DNA from: Sipunculus nudus | Taxonomy: Eukaryota > Annelida > Sipuncula > Golfingiida > Sipunculidae | Reading direction: 5' to 3' | Length of the DNA stretch: 64,000 bases | NCBI GenBank assembly: GCA_026874595.1 | Contig: CM049306.1 | Coordinates: forward strand, 4,230,019 to 4,294,018 | Shown here: in pieces, positions 58,521-64,000 of the stretch | How the letters are laid out: each line of letters opens with the position of its first letter | Numbering within the stretch: position 1 is the stretch's first letter | Notes under the pieces: generated by a model | Told to the model about the DNA's origin: nothing | Seen by the model: only the letters and a program-made list of their open reading frames with translations | Databases searched by the model: none | Program-made: the position numbers and the translations under genes

Positions 58521-59990
58521 ATGCTTTTACGATGTGTTCCTTCCTACTTTCCTCCCCTGTCACGTGCAGGTTTCAGTCCTGTTTTCATGCAGCCTGATCT
58601 TTTCAAGTGGGTGAAATAATGAATAATTGAATGATTCTGTTTCAATTTTCTTCTTGGTGCCTAGAGACTTTTTTTTTGTTTTTAAGATTTTTTGGTGGAG
58701 GTAGACACCTCTGTGAATACTATGCGCATCTGGAGGCGCATCTGACAGGCGCTTACACACGATAGCGATTGTGACCAGGCTCGTTGTCAACCTCGGTACA
58801 GGGTCAAGCTCTATTGAAATAATAATCCTTCACCTTCATAGACGAGACCTGGCGTGTTAAGAATGGCACGGTGTACCACTCCTGCGGGTCCTGGGTGTGT
58901 GTCATCTCCATTGTTGGGTCATAGTCTCGAGAAACCCCTAGCAGGCGCACTCGTTAGTGAGTGACACACGATTGTTCGCCACAGTGTCCCATTTTAAGTG
59001 GGGTTTTCACGGGGCACACTACGCTCCATATGCAGCGCTCAACCATTCGCTACACTACCCGCTGCATTAAACCGCGCTAGCAGTCAGGTTTGGACACCAG
59101 GCGATGCTGTATGTGTGGAAATCCCCCTGCGTATTATTTAACCAAACACATTGCAGGTATCACCATACGCAATCGGATGTTCTTCGAGATACCAGTCACT
59201 TTACACTTTGCTGTGGAAAGCGCTCGGTAGCACAGACTTTTTCCACTCCCATTGGATAACATACGATGCAATCGTCAACTTTCAACACAGTCTCTATACT
59301 GACTTGCCTGAGGTCAGTTATCCTCCCAGTCTGCATGTTTCCTGTATTGCCGTGCAACACAAGCTTGCCACCGGCATAGCTTTGTTTGTTTAAACGCTCA
59401 GCCAATCAGATTTTACTTTATCCAGCGCAAACTGACTTGCCAAACCTGAAAATTCCTGCCATTTCTCACAGCGTGTGAGTGTCGGTCAGATCGCCGGTCG
59501 CAAGATAATCGCGCACCATATGAACGAATATCGCATGAATGTCGCAGGATCGACGTTCGTTATTCGCGAAATATGCGCAAAAAAATGTTCATATTTTAGT
59601 CGCGTGTTCTTCGAGTATGTGGACTGGAAACGCCACACAGGACATACGTTGTGAGAATTACGCTCACCCAGGGTGTGGGCCGACTGTGAAAACTCTCACG
59701 GCTTTGACAGCTGAGATTGGAACTCACGATTTCCCGGCTTTGGGCCCTGTGCTCTACGCCTGGACCACAGAAGCTACAGATGGCGTCTGCTCGGCGTTGG
59801 TAATATTGATAAGACTAGGCGTTGATGCCTCCTCCGATTAAGACTTGTTCCATTCTGTTTCTACAGACGGCCACAGAGACATCCAGACAAATGGCCCAAA
59901 TCAGAGTAGGACGGGTGAAGTGAGGCATGGATTGTGTGGCAAGGGGAAATAGAGTTACATGTGTTACATATTAGAATGGATGTCTGCTAC
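58521..59990. other. Intergenic stretch, no gene recognised
   Basis: More GC-rich than the introns; small ORFs (up to 100 codons at 59539-59841) show no recognised motif and no splice support. Confidence 0.5.
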
Positions 59991-59994
59991 GTAA

Positions 59995-60830
59995 ACATGA
60001 TTGTAGGTGGCGCCACCTGTTATTTAAACGAGAAACTATCCAAGATGTATACACATGCAAAATTTCAGGTGGAAAAGCCAAACCACTGCAGAGATATGAG
60101 TGATTTTATCCCACAGCAGACAAACAGATGGACGCTGTGCAAAAATGGCTGCAGGTGGCGCCACCATTTTTGTATATGTTATAAAGCTATCCAAGGGCTA
60201 CATTTTTGTAAAAAAAATTCCTGATTGGTCGAACGAGTCCGGAGATATAAGCATTGATGTCTACAGCGTGACCGTGAATGAAGGTGGCGCCACCTGTCAT
60301 AAAATCAAGTAAGCTATGCGGGATGTATTCGCATGCCGAATTTCAGGTAATTTGGTCAAACCACTGCAGAGATATGAGTGATTTTAACCCAAGGCAGATG
60401 AACAGATGGACACTGTGCAAAAATGGCTGCAGGTAGCGCCACCATTTTTGTATACGTTATAAAGCTATCCAAGGGCTACATTTGTTTAATTTTTTTTTAT
60501 CCTGGTTGGTCAAACGGTTCCCGAGATATGAGCTTGGATGTCCGCAGCGTGAACGTGAATGTAGGTGGCGCCACCTGTCATAAAATCAAGAAAGCTATCT
60601 AGGATGTATACGCATGCCGAATTTCAGATGAATTAGTCAAACCACTGCAGAGATATGAGTGATTTTAACCCAAGGCAGATGAACAGATGGACACTGTGCA
60701 AACATGGTTGCAGGTGGCGCCATCATTTTTTGTGTATGATATAAAGCTATCCAAGGGCTACATTTGTACAATTTTTTTTTTTCCTGATCGGTCAAACGAC
60801 TCCCGAGATATGTGGGTTTATGTGTGGAAA
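59995..60830 (+). repeat. Three dimeric copies of a 140-bp family with the palindrome GGTGGCGCCACC
   Basis: The palindrome or a one-base variant lies at 60006, 60154, 60283, 60432, 60563 and 60713, spacing 148/129/149/131/150, so two alternating monomer types form a dimer of about 280 bp. Shared blocks: 'aagctatccaagggctacat', 'accactgcagagatatgagt', 'cagatgaacagatggac.ctg'. Confidence 0.85.
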
Positions 60831-60977
60831 CAGACGCACAAAAGGACGCTGGGCAGAGAGTAAAGGTCAGAGGTCAAGGCCAAATGGTTAGGCACCAGTT
60901 CACATGTGACCCGATAATTGGTGTAAGTTTCGGAATAATCCGTCCAGTAGTCTCAGGGGAGTTCTCCGGAAACGAAC

Positions 60978-61000
60978 GCGGCGGCGGCGGCGGCGGCGGT
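60978..61000. repeat. Short (CGG)n tract
   Basis: 'gcggcggcggcggcggcgg' downstream of the dimeric repeat. Confidence 0.9.
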
Positions 61001-61144
61001 GCGGAACCCGGTCAAAAACATAGTATCCGCAAAACTGCTTTTTTTTGCGGAAACAATGATCATTCTTCTTTTAATTAAATGTTTCTGAAATTTATTATCA
61101 CTCTGTCTCAATTTGTCTATCTTTCCTGTTGTCTTTACTTCTCT

Positions 61145-63490
61145 CCTCTCTACTAACTGTCCACTGACTCTCTCCTGCTTATTACTGATTTTACTTACTA
61201 TTGGCTCTCCAGGTGACTACTGCCCCTACTCACTGTCCACAAACTCTCTCCTGGTGACTACTTTACTCTCTGTCTACTGACTCTCTCCTGGTGACTATTG
61301 ACACTACTCATCCTCCACTGACTCTCTTCTGGTGAATACTGACTATACTCACTGTGCGCTGACTCCCTCCTGGTGACCACTGACTCTACTCATCGTCAAA
61401 AGACCCTCTCCTGGTGAATACTGACTCCACTCTCTGTCTACTGACCCTCTCCTGGTGACTACTGACTCTACTCACCGTCGACTGACCCTCTCCGGGTGAC
61501 TACTTACTATGCTCACCGTCGACTGACTCTCTCCGGGTGACTACTGACTTTACTCACCGTCGACTGACCCTCTCATGGTGACTACTGACTCTACTCACCG
61601 TCAAAAGACCCTCTTCTGGTGACTACATACTCTACTCACTGTGCGCTGACTCTCTCCGAGTGACTACTGACTCTACTCACTGTGCGCTGACTCTCTCCTG
61701 GTGACCACTGACTCTACTCATTGTGCGCTGACTCTCTCCTAGTGACTACTGACCCTACGCATTGTGCGCTGACTCTCTCCTGGTGACTACTGACTCTACT
61801 CACCGTCGACTGACCCTCTCCTGGTGTCTACTGACTTTACTCACCGTCGACTGACCCTCTCCTGGTGACTACTGACTCTACTCACCGTCGACTGACCCTC
61901 TCCTGGTGACTACTGACTCTCCTCACCGCCAAAAGACCCTGTCCTGGTGACTACAGACTCTACTCACTGTGCGCTGACTCTCTCCTGATGACTATTGACT
62001 CTACTTACCGTCAAATGACCCTCTCATGGTGACTACTGACTCTGCTCACCGTCGACTGACCCTCTCCTGGTGACAACTGACTCTACTCACCGTCGACTGA
62101 CCCTCTCCTGGTGACTACTGACTCTACTCACCGTTGACTGAACCTCTCCTGGTGACTACTGACTCTACTCACCGTCGACTGACCCTCTCCTGGTGACTAC
62201 TGACTTTACTCACGGTCGACTGACCCTCTCCGGGTGACTACTGACTCTGCTCACCGTCGACTGACTCTCTCCGGGTGACTACTGACTCTACTCACCGTCG
62301 ACTGACCCTCTCCGGGTGACTACTGACTCTGCTCACCGTCGACTGACTCTCTCCGGGTGACTACTGACTCTACTCACCGTCGACTGACCCTCTCCTGGTG
62401 ACTACTGACTCTACTCACCGTCGACTGACCCTCTCCTGGTTACTACTGACTTTACTCACCGTCGACTGACCCTCTCCTGGTGACTACTGACTCTACTTAC
62501 CGTCGACTGACCCTCTCCTGGTGACTACTGACTCTACTCACCGTCAAAAGACCCTCTCCTGGTGACTACAGACTCTACTCACTGTGCGCTGACTCTCTCC
62601 TGGTGACCACTGACTCTACTCATTGTGCGCTGACTCTCTCCTAGTGACTACTGAGCCTACTCATTGTGCGCTGACTCTCTCCTGGTGACTACTGACTCTA
62701 CTCACCGTCGACTGACCCTTTCCGGGTGACTACTGACTCTACTCACCGTCGACTGACCCTCTCCTGGTGACTACTGACTTTACTCACCGTCGACTGACCC
62801 TCCCCGGGTGACTACTGACTCTGCTCACCATCGACTGACTCTCTCCGGGTGACTACTGACTCTACTCACCGTCGACTGACCCTCTCCGGGTGACTACTGA
62901 CTCTGCTCACCGTCCACTGACCCTCTCCTGGTGACTACTGACTTTACTCACCGTCGACTGACCCTCTCCTGGTGACTCCTAACTCTACTCACCGTCGACT
63001 GACCCTCTCCGGGTGACTACTGACTCTGCTCACCGTCGACTGACCCTCTCCTGGTGACTACTGACTTTACTCACCGTCGATTGCCCCTTTCCGGGTGACT
63101 ACTGACTCTACTCATTGTGCACTGACTCTCTCCTGTTGACTACTCACTCTACTCACTGTGCGCTGACTCTCTTCTGGTGACTACTGACTCTACTAACCGT
63201 CGACTGACCCTCTCCTGGTGACTACTGACTCTACTAACCGTCGACTGACCCTCTCCGGGTGACTACTGACTCTACTCACTGTGCGCTGACTCTCTTCTGG
63301 TGACTACTGACTCTACTCACCGTCCACTGACCCTCTCTTGGTGATTACTGACTCTACTAACCGTCGACTGACCCTCTCCAGGTGACTACTGACTCTACTC
63401 ACTGTGCGCTGACTCTCTCCTGGTGACTACTGACTCTACTCACCGTCGCTGACCCTCTCTGACTCTACTCACTGTGCACTGACTTTCTCC
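61145..63490. repeat. Minisatellite M, 41-bp unit, about 56 copies
   Basis: Unit 'tgactctactcaccgtcgac' plus 'tgaccctctcctggtgactac' (written as two parts). Two unit types, with CACCGTCGACTG or CACTGTGCGCTG, alternate in runs. No strand-specific ORF of note. Confidence 0.95.
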
Positions 63491-64000
63491 TTGGGATTGA
63501 TTCTACTCAATCATCTGTCTGTATTCACTCTTAACAATTTTTAACATATAACTATGTATTGTACACAGGGCTGACTGTTATAGATAAAATTAATATATAT
63601 CAAACAAATAATCATATAAGTCACAGTCATATTAACCGACTATACTACCTAGGGGGCTTGATTCACTAAGATTGTTTCCTTGGTTACAGGCAGGAGGCCA
63701 GTGAGCTAATTAATAGAAGTTATTTAGATATTCAATCACCTATGAGCTACGGCCTGTTCTCCAATATATATTTATGCCATGACACCTTATACTTTGTTAT
63801 AAATATCCGTCATCCACGCATGCATCGTCCTCGGTGTTTATTTAAAGCATTTTCATATCACAAGTGTAAACAATAACATGAATCTGTATCACATAAATAT
63901 TGTAAAATTACATTTTACGATTCTGCTTTAAACAAACTAAAGATCCAAATATAAAGATCGTTGAAGCCGTTACTCAAATCACTTGATGACTGAGCATGTA
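63491..64000. other. Unique AT-rich sequence to window end
   Basis: No gene or repeat recognised. Confidence 0.55.

Noticed and set aside
59539-59841. 100-codon ORF downstream of the gene
   Set aside because: No recognised motif, no splice or promoter context; ORFs of this length are expected in GC-richer intergenic DNA.

Overview
The window is eukaryotic nuclear DNA: long AT-rich introns, clear GT-AG splice signals, no operons, and an animal-type extracellular multidomain gene. The domain mix (EGF, cadherin, F5/8C discoidin), the very large minisatellite content and the short dispersed elements suggest a marine lophotrochozoan, most likely a bivalve mollusc. The species assignment is inference; nothing in the sequence proves it.

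One plus-strand gene runs from before the window to a stop codon at 57225-57227. I could assemble 26 consecutive coding exons (2505 to 57227), one every few hundred bp to 12.6 kb. Joined by their splice phases they give one uninterrupted frame of 1825 residues plus stop; the 5' end, with the signal peptide, lies outside. Order of parts: an EGF-like module (residues 1-28 of the visible part), one cadherin-like domain (about 30-150), a furin-type site RQRR (178-181) exactly at an exon end, eight homologous extracellular repeats of about 160 residues (182-1501), one complete F5/8 type C (discoidin) domain (1503-1652), and a C-terminal Cys-containing region with a sialidase-type Asp-box (SEDQGTTW, 1750-1757). 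No membrane segment is visible, so a secreted, proteolytically processed matrix or adhesion protein is the simplest reading. Seven of the eight repeats start at phase-0 introns, and their inner introns fall into classes that record how the repeats multiplied.

The second theme is tandem repeats. At least twelve unrelated arrays, with units of about 14 to 280 bp, fill much of the introns and both flanks, roughly 28 kb in total or over 40% of the window. The largest (27314-39066) has about 217 copies of a 54-bp unit. Because 54 is a multiple of three and the unit has stop-free frames on both strands, it produces spurious giant ORFs (3044 aa on plus, 1333 aa and 1066 aa on minus). It lies inside an intron. 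Another array (81-bp unit, 41057-44085) begins exactly at the 5' splice site of a discoidin exon, and its units carry decayed copies of that splice site. A third (50910-51163) repeats AATAAA eleven times in sense orientation.

Mobile remnants include a decayed non-LTR retrotransposon reverse-transcriptase fragment (9840-10445), three copies of a short inverted-terminal element (14468, 21030, 48242), and a dispersed 140-bp family carrying the palindrome GGTGGCGCCACC. Downstream of the stop codon (57228-64000) I see no convincing second gene; the region ends in a 41-bp minisatellite.
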